A DNA stretch of 64,000 nucleotides from Lolium rigidum (lineage: Eukaryota; Streptophyta; Magnoliopsida; Poales; Poaceae): the NCBI RefSeq assembly GCF_022539505.1, contig NW_025899976.1, forward strand, positions 1-64,000. The letters are read 5' to 3'. Positions within the stretch are counted from its first letter, which is position 1, and every line of letters starts with the position of its first letter. The notes beneath the pieces are model-generated. The model ran no database searches. It saw only the letters and a program-made list of their open reading frames with translations, and was not told the DNA's origin. The position numbers and the translations under genes are program-made. This document shows positions 21,454 to 34,143 of the stretch, one piece after another.

Positions 21454-22753
21454 ATGGGTACTCCTGAGAATACCAAGTTGTGTGACTTCACTAGCACAAA
21501 TAATAATGATTTCTTATGCACACCTATTGCTCCACCTGCTACTACAGCAGAATTTTATGAAATTAAACCTGCTTTACTAAATCTTGTTATGAGAGAGCAA
21601 TTTTCTGGTGTTAGTTCCGATGATGCTTGCTGCCCATCTTAATAATTTTGTTGAACTTTGTGAAATGCAAAAGTATAAGGATGTAGATGGTGACATTATA
21701 AAATTGAAATTGTTTCCTTTCTCCTTAAGAGGAAGAGCTAAAGATTGGTTGCTATCTTTGCCTAAGAATAGTATTGATTCATGGACTAAATGTAAAGATG
21801 CTTTCATTGGTAGATATTATCCTCCCGCTAAAATTATATCTTTGAGAAGTAGCATAATGAATTTTAAGCAATTGGATAATGAACATGTTGCCCAAGCATG
21901 GGAGAGAATGAAATCTTTGGTAAAGAATTGCCCTACCCATGGACTAACTACTTGGATGATCATCCAAACCTTTTATGCAGGATTGAATTTTTCTTCGCTG
22001 AACTTATTGGATTCAGCTGCTGGAGGTACTTTTATGTCCATCACCTTAGGTGCGGCAACAAAGCTTCTTGATGATATGATGATCAACTACTCTGAATGGC
22101 ACACTGAAAGGGCTCCACAAGGTAAGAAGGTAAATTCTGTTGAAGAAACCTCCTCCTTGAGTGATAAGATTGATGCTATTATGTCTATGCTTGTGAATGG
22201 TAGATCTAATGTTGATCCTAATAATGTTCCTTTAGCTTCATTGGTTGCTCAAGAAGAGCATGTTGATGTGAACTTCATTAAAAATAATAATTTCAACAAC
22301 AATGCTTATAGGAATAATTTTGGTAACAACTATAGGCCATATCCTTCTAATAATGGTAATGGTTATGGTAATTCTTATGGTAATTCTTACAACAATAATA
22401 GGAGTGTACCCCCTGGTCTTGAAGCCATGCTTAAAGAATTTATTAGTACACAAACTGCTTTTAACAAATCTGTTGAAGAAAAGCTTGGTAAAATTGATGT
22501 TCTTGCTTCTAAGGTTGATAGTCTTGCCTCTGATGTTGATATTTTAGAATTGAAAGTTACGCCTAAAGAAGATAAATATATTAAGTCATTTGCTACAGCA
22601 AACGCCATCCAAGTTCGAATTAATGAAAATATAAGATTGATGGCTGAATTACATGCTAGGTGGGAAAGAGAAGAAAAACTAGCTAAAGAGAATAATGTAG
22701 CTAAAGTTTGGACTATTACCACCACTAGTAATGTTGATGTTTCACATGTGTAA
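21454..22753 (+). pseudogene. gag: E1 gag, one frameshift
   Basis: ATG 21454 opens with MGTPENTKLCDF. The frame shifts between about 21600 and 21640; the rest is then open to 22753 (HLNNFVELCEM, LFPFSLRGRAKDWLLSLP, CKDAFIGRYYPP). This is the Athila-type Gag core. An Asn/Tyr/Gly-rich stretch (NNFNNNAYRNNFGNNYRPY) and a predicted coiled coil (KLGKIDVLASKVDSLASDV) follow. No CCHC knuckle is visible. The family role is to form virus-like particles; this copy needs the shift explained before it could make a full Gag. Confidence 0.85.
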
Positions 22754-22754
22754 A

Positions 22755-23536
22755 GTTGCTAAACCTCCTACTATCAATGGTAAAATAATTGGTGTTGGCA
22801 ATGTTTCTACTCCTAATGCAAAGCGTGCAAAACTGCCTGAAAGTGCTGAAATTTTTCAAAATATTGGGGACAATGATCCCATTGTTGTAGATCATAATGG
22901 TTTAGATTTTGATGATTGTCATATCTCTGAAGTTATTAAGTTCTTGCAAAAACTTGCTAGAAGTCCTAATGCTAGTGCTATAAATTTGGCCTTTACAAAA
23001 CATATTACAAATGCTCTCATAAAAGCTAGAGAAGAGAAATTAAAACTTGAAACTTCTATTCCTAGGAAGTTGGAAGATGGTTGGGAGCCCATCATTAAGA
23101 TGAAGGTCAATGATTTTGATTGTAATGCTTTATGTGATCTTGGTGCAAGTATTTCGTTATGCCTAAGAAAATATATGATATGCTTGACTTGCCACCATTG
23201 AAAAATTGTTATTTGGATGTTAATCTTGCTGATAATCCTATAAAGAAACCTTTGGGGAGGATTGATAATGTTCGCATTACGGTTAACAATAACCTTGTCC
23301 CCGTTGATTTTGTTGTCTTGGATATTGAATGCAATGCATCTTGTCCCATTATTTTGGGAAGACCTTTTCTTCGAACTGTTGGTGCTATCATTGATATGAA
23401 GGAAGGGAATATTAAGTATCAATTTCCTCTCAAGAAAGGTATGGAACACTTCCCTAGAAAGATAATGAAGTTACCTTATGATTCTATTATTAGAACAAAT
23501 TATGATGTTGATGCTTCATCTCTTGATAATACTTGA
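22755..23536 (+). pseudogene. pro: E1 aspartic protease region
   Basis: Just after the gag stop, in another frame, is a segment with EDGWEPIIKMKVNDFDCNAL and CDLGASISL. The DLGAS is the catalytic motif of Athila-type proteases. Near 23160-23200 the frame shifts; the second part (MLDLPPLKNCYLDVNLADNP, CPIILGRPFLRTVGAIIDM) ends at 23536. The element then stops coding, with no RT downstream, so E1 is a gag-protease type that would need another element for reverse transcription. Confidence 0.82.
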
Positions 23537-25904
23537 TTCACACTTTCTGCGCCTAGTTGAAAGGCGTTTAAGAAAAGCGCTTATGGGAGACAACCCATTA
23601 TTTTACTTCTGCACTTTTGTTTTATATTTGAGTCTTGGAAGTTGTTACTATTGTAGCAACCTCTCCTTATATTTATTTTATTTCATTGTTGTGCCAAGTA
23701 AAGTCTTTGATAGTAAGGTTAATACTAGATTTGGATTACTGCGCAGAAACAGATTTCTTGCTGTCACGAAATTGAGTAGCCCCGTCTGTAGGTAACTCAG
23801 AAAAATCTGCCAATTTACGTGCGTGATCCTCAGATATGTACGCAACTTTCATTCAATTTGAGATTTTTCATCTGAGCAAGTTAAGTACCCCTGAAAAATT
23901 CGTATTTACGAACTGTTCTGTTTTGACAGATTCTGCCTTTTATTTTGCATTGCCTCTTTTCCTATGTTGGATGGATTTATTTGTTCCATTAACTTTCAGT
24001 AGCTTTGTGCAATGTCCAGAAGTATTAAGAATGATTATGTCACCTCTGAATATGTGAATTTTTGATTATGCACTAACCCTCTAATGAGTTTGTTTTGAGT
24101 TTGGTGTGGACGAAGTTTTCAAGGATCAAGAGAGTAGGATGATACAATATGATCAAGAAGAGTGGAAAGTCTAAGCTTGGGGATGCCCCCGTGGTTCATC
24201 CCTGCATATTTCAAGAAGACTCAAGCATTTAAGCTTGGGGATGCCCAAGGCATCCCTTCTTCATCGACAACTTATCTGGTCACCTCTAGTGAAACTATAT
24301 TTTTATTCCGTCACATCTTATGTGCTTTACTTGGAGCGTCTGTATGTTTTTATTTTTGGTTTTGTTTGAATAAAATCGGATCCTAGCATTCCTTGTGTGG
24401 GAGAGAGACACGCTCCGCTGTTTCATATGAACACTGGTGTTCTTAGCTTTACTTTTAATGTTCATGGCGAAGGTTGAAACTGCTTCGTTCATTGTTATAT
24501 GGTTGGAAACAGAAAATGCTTCATATGGTAATTGGTATATTGTCTTGAATAATTTGATACTTGGCAATTGTTGTGCTCAAATAGATCATGTTTAAGCTCT
24601 TGCATCATATACTTTGCACCTATTAATGAAGAACTACCATAGAGCTTGTTGAAATTTGGTTTGCATGATTGGTCTCTCTAAAGTCTAGATATTTTCTCGG
24701 TGAGGTGTTTGAACAACAAGGAAGACAGTGTAGAGTCTTATAATGCTTGCAATATGTTCTTATGTAAGTTTTGCTGTACCGGTTCATACTTGTGTTTGCT
24801 TCAAACAACCTTGCTAGCCAAAGCCTTGTATTGAGAGGGAATCCTTCTCGTGCATCCAAAACCTTGAGCCAAAAACTATGCCATTTGTGTCCACCATACC
24901 TACCTACTACATGGTATTTCTCTGCCATTCCAAAGTAAATTACTTGAGTGCTACCTTTAAAATTTCATTCTTTGTTTTTGCAATATATAGCTCATGGGAA
25001 AATAGCCTCAAAAACTATTGTGGTATTGAATATGTTACTTATGTATCTTATTTCTTATAAGTTGCTTGTTGAGAGGTAACCATGTTTCTGGGGACGCCAT
25101 CAACTATTACACCTTTGTTGAATATCATGTGAGTTGCTATGCATGTTCGTCTTGTCTGAAGTAAGGGTGATTTATCATGATCAAATGGTTTGAGTATGCA
25201 TATTGTTAGAGAAGAACATTGGGTAGCTAACTAAAGCCATGAATCATGGTGGAAGTTTCAGTTTGGACATCAATCCTCAATCTCTTATGAGAATATTATC
25301 TGTTGAATGCTTATGCATTAAAGAGGAGTCCATTATCTGTTGTCTATGTTGTCCCGGTATGGATGTCCTAAGTTGAGATCTATCAAAAACAAGAAATCAA
25401 ATGCGATCTATCTCCTTGGACCTTTGTACAGGCGACATAGAGGTACCCCTTTGTGACACTTGGTTGAAACATATGTTATGCAATGATAATCCATGAAAAT
25501 CCAAGCTAATTAGGACAAGGTGCGAGCACTATTGGTATTCTATGCATGAGGCTTGCAACTAATAGGATGTCTTATGCATAACACATATGAATTATTACTA
25601 CCGTTGACAAAATTGTTTCTATGTTTTCAAAATGAAAAACTCTAGCACAAAAATAGTAATCCATGCTTCCCTCTGCGAAGGGCCCATTCTTTTACTTTAT
25701 GTTGAGTCAGTTTACCTACTTCTTTCTGTCTTAGGAGCAAACACTTGTGTCAACTGTGTGCATTGATTCCTACATACTTGCTTATTTGCATTCATAATAT
25801 TACTTTGTGTTGACAATTATCCATGAGATAAACATGTTGAAGTTGAAAGCAACTGCTGAAACTTATATCTTCCTTTGTGTTGCTTCAAAACTTTCTACTA
25901 AGAA
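23537..25904 (+). other. E1 3' noncoding region
   Basis: About 2.4 kb of AT-rich sequence without a convincing ORF. A 15-bp phrase, AAGCTTGGGGATGCC, occurs twice (24173-24187 and 24231-24245). Long 3' noncoding regions before the polypurine tract are typical of this element type. A3 interrupts it at 25905, with AAGAA at 25900-25904 as the likely left target site. Confidence 0.75.
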
Positions 25905-26972
25905 TGATGTAGCCCCGCTCTCCGACGACACTCCATCAAGACCAACTAGTCCCCCAAGTGGACCGATGACACGAGCCCGAGCCAAGGCTCTACATGATGA
26001 GGTGAACTCGCTCCTCACCACCCTGGATCTTGGTACCCCCTTGGATGGATTGCTACCTCATGCCGACGTGCTATGTGTCATTAGGTACAAGGCGCATCAA
26101 GGCCCCGGAGAGGAGGAGGCGCCAAGGTAAAGGGAGGGAGAGAAGCAGCTGGACATGGAGATGATCATGAAGCCGAAGCCGACGTCGCTCGAAGCGCTCC
26201 AAGGAAGAGACGGACGCTGGCCGGTCCAGGACCCGGTCGGACCGGACCCACAACCGGACGCCCCGTCACGGGACCGGTCAACCGGGCGCCAAACCGGGCC
26301 AGCTCCCTCGTACGGGCGACGACCGGACCCGGGACCGGAAACCTCGCAGAATTCCGGTTTGCGCCCGGTCGACCGGACCCATGACCGGACTGCCGGTTGC
26401 GGAGCCCGGTCGACCGGACCCATGACCGGACAGCCCGGTCACAGGCCCGGTCAGACCGGACCCCAAACCGGATCTGACGGGAATGCCCCACCAAACTACC
26501 TTAACTTATCCCTTCGCGTACCAGTTCGCCCTTGCTGGCCATGTGTAACTATATAAGTAGCTGGAACCCCTCCTTAGCTCTTTAGACTTGTTTTGAACTC
26601 AAACCTACCTTTGAGCTTAGTCTCCCTTGGGTATCATCCCTCTGTAATCAAGGCACCTTGGTTGTTGACTTTGAACTTGTTGAGTGAGATTCTAGTACTT
26701 GTTACTCTCTCTCCCTCACCAAGCTCTTCCTCTCCAATCCCAATCTCTCTCCGGGAATTCTACCGCGTGTCTCTTCCTCGGAGATTCTATTGGCGTGGTC
26801 CATCGAGCCACGGAGGTAAGCATCGGGTGTATCGGGTTGGTGTGCGTGCGTGAGTCTCGGAGTTCCTCGTGCCCGTCGTGTTCTTCGTGTTCATCGCGTT
26901 TTCCCATCTTCCCCCTTGGTTTCGAAGTCAATCCGCGAGATCGGGCCACACACGGGGTCTTAGACCTCATCA
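25905..26972 (+). repeat. A3 5' LTR
   Basis: 1068 bp, TGATGTAGCCCC to GACCTCATCA. The integrase-tail frame (GPMTRARAKAL, HADVLCVIRY) is open at its start. It has a CCGG array (about 26215-26485), a TATA box (TATATAAG, 26550-26557) and a donor-like GAGGTAAGC (GT at 26816-26817). Confidence 0.93.
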
Positions 26973-28251
26973 TATGGTATCAGCAGCTCTTGGTTACCGC
27001 GGATTTGACCCTCCACCCACCCGATTTCGTTCCTAGAAAATTTTCCAAAAAAAATCCCCAAAAATAGCCCCAAATTGCCTCTTGACCGATCTGTGATTTG
27101 GTTGCGTTTTGAGTGGTTTTGGTCCGTGGATCTGGTGTTTTGTGTTTGATCTACTATTTCCCCAACTTTGAGCCTCCAATTCCATCGTTTCCCTTCGATT
27201 TGGTCGATTTGGTTTTGGTTTGGGGAAGAACAGGAGAGAGAAACGTCCAGCCCGCGAAATCCGGTCGAGCACCCGGTCAACCGGACCAGCGACCGGCCGG
27301 GCCAGCCCAGAACCCGGTCGACCGGGCGGAAACCGGACAGGCCGGTCCAGGAGCCGGTCCAACCGGGCCCCAGATCGGGCGCATCTTCGCGCCCTCCTTC
27401 GACCTCGACATCCGGCGATCTCCACCACCACCACCACCACCACCACCATCGCAGGTATAACTTGCAGCTGTCACCTTGTAACCCCTCTTTCTTTTGCGAT
27501 CTATCCTATCGAGCATTGCTTGTCTAGTGTTGCGAGACATTGCACGTGGCCCCGCATTGTGAGGTGTGTGTGTCGTGTTGAGTAAGGCATCCAAGCAAAC
27601 ACTCGTATGGCAAGATAGCAAAAGCGAGGCTAACGCTAACATAGTGCGTCAAAAAGCCCCAAAAACACAAAAAGAGTGCGAGTAGCACCATACATCCATA
27701 AATCCATACATCCATACGCCCATACATACAAAAGTGTCCAAGTGCCACCAAAGATACAAACGAGTGCAAGTGCCACCATATACAAAAGAGAAAAAGCTTT
27801 TAAGCAAAGAGAGATAAGAGAAGAGAGGTCACGTGTGAATCTAGTTGTCTCTCCTTTTGCAACCAAAGCTTTGCCTCTCCTTGTGTTAGTGTGACACCGA
27901 GCATCCGTACATACACTTTTCCGCTCACTTTTGGTTGCACTAACCCCGCTTATCTTGTGTGTGTGTTCCACAACTTTTTCCGTGTTTATAGTGATCTTCA
28001 CATTGACATTTGGATTTTTGGACCTTACCCACTTTTAACAACATACTCGATCTTGGATTTGTCTTTTGGCTTTCCACAACACTCGCCTAACACCATATTT
28101 GCTAGCTTTTGCGTGTGGTTTTGCGTGTGTTCCCGATACACTTGATCTTGCTTTCGGCTTGGTGGATTGCCTCAATACTATCTTACCTTGGTAAGAGTGC
28201 GAGGTAGTCTCCTTCCACTAACATACACAACATAGTTCTTGTCTTTGCATC
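26973..28251 (+). other. A3 5' leader with primer-binding site
   Basis: TGGTATCAGCAG lies at 26975-26986. Next come a CCGG-rich block (about 27255-27380), a CCA run (27422-27448) followed by GCAGGTATAAC (donor-like, GT at 27455-27456), and ATCCATAC-type short repeats (about 27686-27725). The gag ATG at 28252 follows TTCTTGTCTTTGCATC. No ORF is convincing. Confidence 0.85.
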
Positions 28252-30056
28252 ATGGATAGGAGTGGAGATGATGCAAGGGAGGGAGAAGTTCTCCGCAACA
28301 CCGAGAGGTTGGCTACTCAACACAACCTATGGACACAACGACAAGAGTTCAAGGAGCAACTCACACTCTTCGAGACACGCATCGATGAGCAATACGATGA
28401 AGTGGCACACAACTTCTCCGTTGTGAACCAAGACTTGGCTCTCCTTCGCGAAGCTACGGACAACTTGAATGGCCAAATGGCGGCCAATGATGCGAACATG
28501 GAGCGGCGCATGGATAGCCTCGAGCGCGCCATCACCAACTTGGGTCGTCATCGCCGACACCGCTCTACTTCTTCATCATCAAGCTCGTCACAAGATTACT
28601 ACTCTCATGGTCACCGTTCGTCCTCAAGCTCCTCCTCAAGGCATGAAGACCATCATAGACCTCATCGCTCACATGCTCGTCATGAAGACTCTCGCTCCAA
28701 CTCTAGGCGAGGAGAAATCCATCGCCATCCTCGTCCACAAGAACGTCCTCCACAAGATCGTCCTCAACCGGATGGCCATGCCCACCATGGGCGTGACGGC
28801 CACCCACATGACAACTTCTTCCACAACATGGAGCCACATGGAGATGCTCAAGGCCATGGACATCAAGACCAACCGAGGCGTGATCTCCGCAATCATCCTC
28901 GCCATGACCAACGTGGAAGAGGAGACCCACACCATGATCAAGATAAGCGACCCAACATTGAGCATCGTCAACCACCTCGTCAAGATCTTCAACCACATCC
29001 TCACCGTGAACCAAGTGAAGCAAGTGTGCACCTCCAACACCAACCCAATGCTATGGTTGGCCGTAGAAGACCTCCTATTCCTCCTCAAGCCGCAAGAGAT
29101 GAAGGTGCCCCTCCTCGTCGAAGAAACTTGGAGGATGAAGAGAACATGTTTGGAAGACTCAAGTTCACCATGCCAAAGTTCAAGGGAGAAGAAGATGCCG
29201 AGGCCTACCTCTCATGGGCACTCAAGGTTGACAAGATATTCCGCATCCACAACTACTCCGGTGCCAAGAAGGTGGCTATGGCGTCTCTTGAGTTCGAGGA
29301 CTATGCAAATACTTGGTGGGAGCAAGTCCTCACTCTTCGAGAAGAGAAGGGTGAACCTCCAATTGACACTTGGGAAGACATGAAGAAAGAGATGCATGCT
29401 CGCTTTGTTCCCACGCACTACATGACCGACCTCTTCAACAAGCTCCAAAAGTTGAAGCAAGGAACCAAGACCGTCGATGAGTTCTACAAGGAGATGGAGC
29501 TCACTATGATGCGAGCCAACATCCAAGAGTCCGATGACCAAACCATTGCTCGTTTCTTCAATGGCCTCAACTATCCCATCAAGCGAATTGTGGAGTTCCA
29601 ACCTTACTCCAACATGGTTGAGTTGGTCCATCAAGCGTCCAAGGCCGAGCGCCAAGTGATTGAGGACATCAAGTACTCCAAGGCCAAGACCTATTTCTCC
29701 TCCAAGCTCGCTACATCGACTCCTCCTACTACATCGACTCCTCATGCTACAAGTGCCAAGGCCGACGTGTCCTCTACAACATCCAAGAAACCGACTATCC
29801 AAAGTCGCATGAAGCAAACGGTCTCCTCCACCGCCTCCTCTAAGGCATCCACGGGACCCTCTAGTGTCACTTGCTTCAAGTGTGGCACCCAAGGTCACAA
29901 ATCGTTTGAGTGCAAGAACACCAAGGTCATGATCACTATGGAGAATGGTGATATCGAGACGCTTGATGAGGATGAATATGAAGCCCTTGTGCAAGCCGCC
30001 GTGGAAAGTGAAGAAGCTTATGAGCAAGAAAGTGGAGAAGATCCTCTCCTATGTGA
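28252..30056 (+). CDS. gag: A3 Gag, cut at its end by F1
   Basis: It is open from ATG 28252 (MDRSGDDAREGEV) for about 600 codons. It contains the coiled N-terminus, the Ser/His/Arg-rich region ([15 protein letters not shown]), the Gag core ([28 protein letters not shown]) and the CCHC knuckle [14 protein letters not shown] near residue 545. The frame crosses into F1 LTR sequence at the GCAT shared by both (30057-30060) and ends at a chance stop at 30123. The protease that should follow has been lost. It could in principle still give a nearly complete Gag. Confidence 0.9.
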
Positions 30057-33000
30057 GCATCATCATGGCATCATGCATCATCTCATCCACAAGATTTTAT
30101 CAAATAAAAATTATTTTGGATAAAAACTATTTAGAGTTTCCCCCTCTCATATGGTTTATTTAATAAACCTCCCCTCTATGTTTCTTTTCACAAACCCTAA
30201 ACCCCAAAACTATATAGTAAATAAAACTAATTTCAAATACTTCAAATTTAAAATCAAACTTGGTTCTGTTTGAATTTCAAAATAGTTTCAAATCAGTTTT
30301 TAAAAACAAAAGTAAAACAAATTTTAAAAGAAAAACCCCTCTCCTCTTTCCTGGCTCTTCTCTCCACCCCCGGCGGCCCAGCCCACCTTGGCCTCCCTCC
30401 TTTCTTCTCTCCTGCGGCCTGGCCCAGCCCAGCTTCCCCATACCGTTTCGGCCTCCTCCATCTCTCTGTTTCTCTTCTTCGTCAAGGACACGAGAGAGGC
30501 GTGACCTCCCTGGACAGCGACAGCAGCGCCATCCCCATGTGAGCCTCCCCCTCTCCTCGCTTTTCTTCTGGACCACGCCTGCTCCTCCTTATCCTCCAAC
30601 AACTCTGGTCCTCTTCCACGCCTCTCCCTCCTTTCTTTCTTCTACTGCAAGCAAAAACGAGAACGGGAGAAACCCCACTGCCCCCGCCACTGTTCGCCGT
30701 CGATCCGTCGACTCAGGCCACCCCGCGCTAGTCCGAGGGTACCGGCGGGCGCGCCCCGCTTCCCTCTTCCTCCTGGCGCGAAGAATCGAGCCGGGGCCTC
30801 CCTAATCGAGCACGGCGTCGCCGTTTCTCCGCCACGGGCGTCGCCCTTCTTCTTCAATTCCGGCGCCGACGGACCTTCCCCGGCGACCTCGACCACACCA
30901 GCAGCTCCGGGGTAAGGTCCTCCTCGTCCTGGACCCCCTTCCCCCTTTTCCTTGCCTCGGTATGCGCGTCTCACCGTGGTGGCCGATGCCCTCTCCGCAG
31001 CTTCCGTCGCCGGCGGCCTTCCGACAACCTCCTCATGGCGGCGCCACTTCCCCTTGGTTTGCCTCGACGATGCGGGCCCGACGCGGCCACGCGAGCATCT
31101 GGGGGCGCCCCGCATCAGCCGCGCCACGTCCGCCTCGACGCGGTGACCACGCTGCAGAACGCGCGCGGCATGCCCCGTGCCGAACACCTTCCGCGCGCAC
31201 ACGCAACCTTCGCCACGTCAGCATCCGCTGACCCCACCTGTCATCCACTTCGGCTAGCCAGCCCGCGGGTGAGAAAACCACCCACCCTCTCCATCCTGTT
31301 CTTTTTCATTTGGCCCCCTGCATTTTTCTCTGTCTCAACCCGCAGCCCCGGCTGAGATGCTTTACACGATAACCCCACGGAACTTCATATAACAAACCCG
31401 GGGTCCTCCCCCTTTCCGGAAATTATTTCCAGGCCCTTTTCTATTTAAATAAATCTGTTAATTACTTTTAAAATAGCAAAAACCCTATTTTGGTAATAAC
31501 TTTTAAACTGTAACTCATATGAAAATGTGTTATACATCAATTTTGACCAGAAAAATATAAGGAACATGAATATGCCATCCATTCATCTGTTTGTATCTCG
31601 CATCATGTCGCGCGTTGATAGTCGTGCATGTTCACCTAACATATATGCGGAGTATTTCGGATTTCCAACTAGGGTTTTCCCGCTCCGTTTAACATTGAAG
31701 TAGCGCACCCTTGCCATGTTGTACCATGCTAATACACCCTTAAATTTGACGATTTAAAATGCAACTCTAACCTAATTTGTGTGTCCGGGGTTCCGACTCC
31801 GATTAAATTGGATAAGTGCATTGCATCATATCTGCCATGCCATGCATATTATATCATGATCATGCCGGTTCTTCTTCCGTAGTTGTAAGATTTGTATCCA
31901 TTGTTTGTTGTAGCGATTTGCTTCTTCCCGGATAGGATCGCGAAGTGGTGTTGTGAGATACGACGAGTTCTCCGACAAGTTCTTCTGCAGCTTTTCACAG
32001 GCGAGCCCTCTCTCTTTACCTATTTACACTCTCCCTCGCATTGCTATCCTTATGTTGCGCTTCTTTATCGAGTCACGTGTCCTATTCCACTTGTTTACCC
32101 TAATAATCCTATATGTATCATTCCTTACCCATAGCCGTTGCTTGATGTTTGAGCCTTGCGAGTCGTAGGCGTGTTTAGGTTCTGTTGTTTATCTCGATCT
32201 GTTATCGGGATATGTTGGGTTGTTGGGAGGTTGTCACATGCTATATCAGTTGTTGGAGATACACATACTCTTTAATTGTTAACAACTAAAATTGTAAGCA
32301 GAGGCATCTGTGAGCCCCTTTGCGAAAGCATCGGAACTTTGACTTGCTAATGTCCCCTAGGACCCGAGTTCTTGTTATCTGTTCCGAGATTGAGCGCTCT
32401 ACCCATGCGTGGGGATTCACTGGGACCCCCCTCACCCATTACCTTTTCTCAAGTCAGTTGAAAAGGGGGCCACAACCTTGGTTTTTTTTGGCGCATGCAT
32501 GTTTATTACTGTTGCCTTCGGGTGTTTACTTCTTGTTGCCTTCGGGTGGTTTATTCCTGTACTGCACTGCATAATTGCTAGACGACTTATCTAGTGCTTG
32601 GCCGTTAGTGCCCGCCTAGACGCCTAAGCAACCTCTGGGTCCGTCTCGGAGTACGGCCGAACTTCGTCACGGGTAGCTTAGTTGGGTGGCCCCCTAGACT
32701 TTCTTGTTGAACTGGGAACGGTCTTGTTGTGAGACATCGCTCGTAAGAAGCGGGTCGAGCATGCGTATGGTTACATTTGGGCAACCCCCGCGGGGTGTAC
32801 ATCTTATCGATAAGCCGTGTCCGCGGTTATGGACGACTTGGAATTGTATAGCTTGATCATAGAACAACTTACACCGTTATCTTGTTGCTAATAATCTGCT
32901 AATAACTTGCGTAGTAATATAGCATTACTACAACCGATATCTAATAAAACTTGTCCACCGTTGAGTGCCTTTTACATTGCCTCTTCGCAATTGTTGGAGG

Positions 33001-33676
33001 GGATATGTGTAATCGGTGCAGGTTATGATTGTGTAGTATTTTATCTGTTACCTTATGCGCTCTCTTATCTTATCTGAGTAGACGGATGTTGTAGCGTGTC
33101 TCTATTGGTTATAGTTTTGCTGCCGCTAAACCTACCATATAGCCCCAGGCGATATATATTTATACTCGCTCGGCGAGCATAGCCATTTCTAGTCTCGCTA
33201 AGTACGTGCCGGAGTTCGTTCCTTGGTACTTACTCTCGCCTTTTCCCCTTTCTCTTTTGCTTCCTCCCTTTTGTCGGCAGCCGATGGCCCGACTTTGACA
33301 GTGTACGAGAAGACGACGTTAGCAAGGTTACCCTTTCGGCTTGGCACGGGCGGGGTTATGGACGCCATTGGTTATCTTCGGGACTCTTAGTCCAATTTGT
33401 ATCTTGTCCGGTACTCGGACGTATTCGATCTTCTGTATGATTTGGATCTTTGTGTTGTATATTTGTATCTTGACTCGTTGGAGTCGTTGTTGTAATATAT
33501 GTATCTTGTGGGCTCTATTGTAATCCTGTTGTAATGTTACCGCTCGTGTTAATTCCTCTGGCATCACGTGTGTGATTCGTCGCGCACGTCGTGTCGGAGG
33601 GCGTCTCTAAATCGATATCGTGCGGATTTCGGCGGGTTCGCTGGGATCCTCAGGATACCGGTTCCGGGGCGTCACA
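30057..33676 (+). repeat. F1 left LTR, 5'-truncated
   Basis: 3620 bp, nearly identical to the joined right LTR. The first 54 bases (equivalent to 34144-34197) are missing, and the junction with A3 gag shares GCAT. A pyrimidine-rich and then GC-rich segment (30330-31250) is followed by AT-rich DNA. A TATA-like TATATATTTATA is at 33153-33164. Open frames in the GC-rich part on both strands are Pro/Ser/Arg-rich composition effects, not genes. It ends CCGGGGCGTCACA, just before the primer site. Confidence 0.9.
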
Positions 33677-34143
33677 AGTTGGTATCAGTGCATCAGGTTG
33701 ACGGTACCCCACTAGTCCATCCTGTAGGATAGCCTTGCCAACGGACGTTGTGTCTAGTGTCAAAACTATTTTCTAAAATACGTTGGATAGATCTGATTAG
33801 CTCTGAATTTTCTCCTCACCTAAATTCTTTCTTCTCTTACCTTTGCGAGTTTTGAGTCTTCACTCTTATCTGAGTCTTCTGAGTCTTAGATCTCCACGCG
33901 GGTTGTACGATCTTTGCCCCTCACCTATTAGGTCCGATCTTCGGAAGTCTCGGCGAAAGCGCATCATCGACAACGGAGCAACAACCCTTGTTAGTGGTGT
34001 CGACCGATTAGCATGGAGCAAGAATTCTTGTTAGTGGTGTCGAGGAGATCGACACATCGACTGAAGATCCGATAGTTCACCTCTCTTCCCCCGTACCATG
34101 ACGTGGAATCTCGGGGCGAGATTCCTTGTTAGTGGTGTCGATT
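33677..34143 (+). other. F1 internal region
   Basis: The primer site TGGTATCAGTG is at 33680-33690. The phrase CTTGTTAGTGGTGTCGA occurs three times, the last directly before the right LTR, where a polypurine tract would be expected. Just before it is CTCGGGGCGAGATTCC, similar to the end of pol in related Ty3/gypsy elements as I recall them. The core therefore looks like the two ends of an ancestral element fused with all genes lost. Confidence 0.75.

Larger units (their letters stand above)
19586..25904 (+). mobile_element. E1: Athila/WHAM-like gag-protease element, 5' part
   Basis: It begins with an LTR starting TGATACGTCTC, then a tRNA-Asp-type primer site (21198), gag, a protease region and about 2.4 kb of noncoding DNA. 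A3 splits it at 25904. No RT, RNase H or integrase is seen, and the rest, including the 3' LTR, is beyond the right edge. It lies in the D1 integrase gene; the left target site is probably GAGCT (19581-19585). The sequence strongly resembles the common Triticeae WHAM/Sabrina-type repeats as I remember them. Confidence 0.85.

Noticed and set aside
30260..31355. Open frames of 90-190 codons on both strands in the GC-rich part of the F1 LTR, also at 34400-34859 and 44936-45649.
   Set aside because: They overlap on both strands, are Pro/Arg/Ala-rich, differ between the two LTR copies by frame, and match no family. They are composition effects.
31380..33660. Possible host gene or promoter in the AT-rich middle of the F1 LTR.
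   Set aside because: The whole stretch repeats in the right LTR pieces at 45660-46728 and 51772-52973, so it is LTR and not single-copy host DNA.
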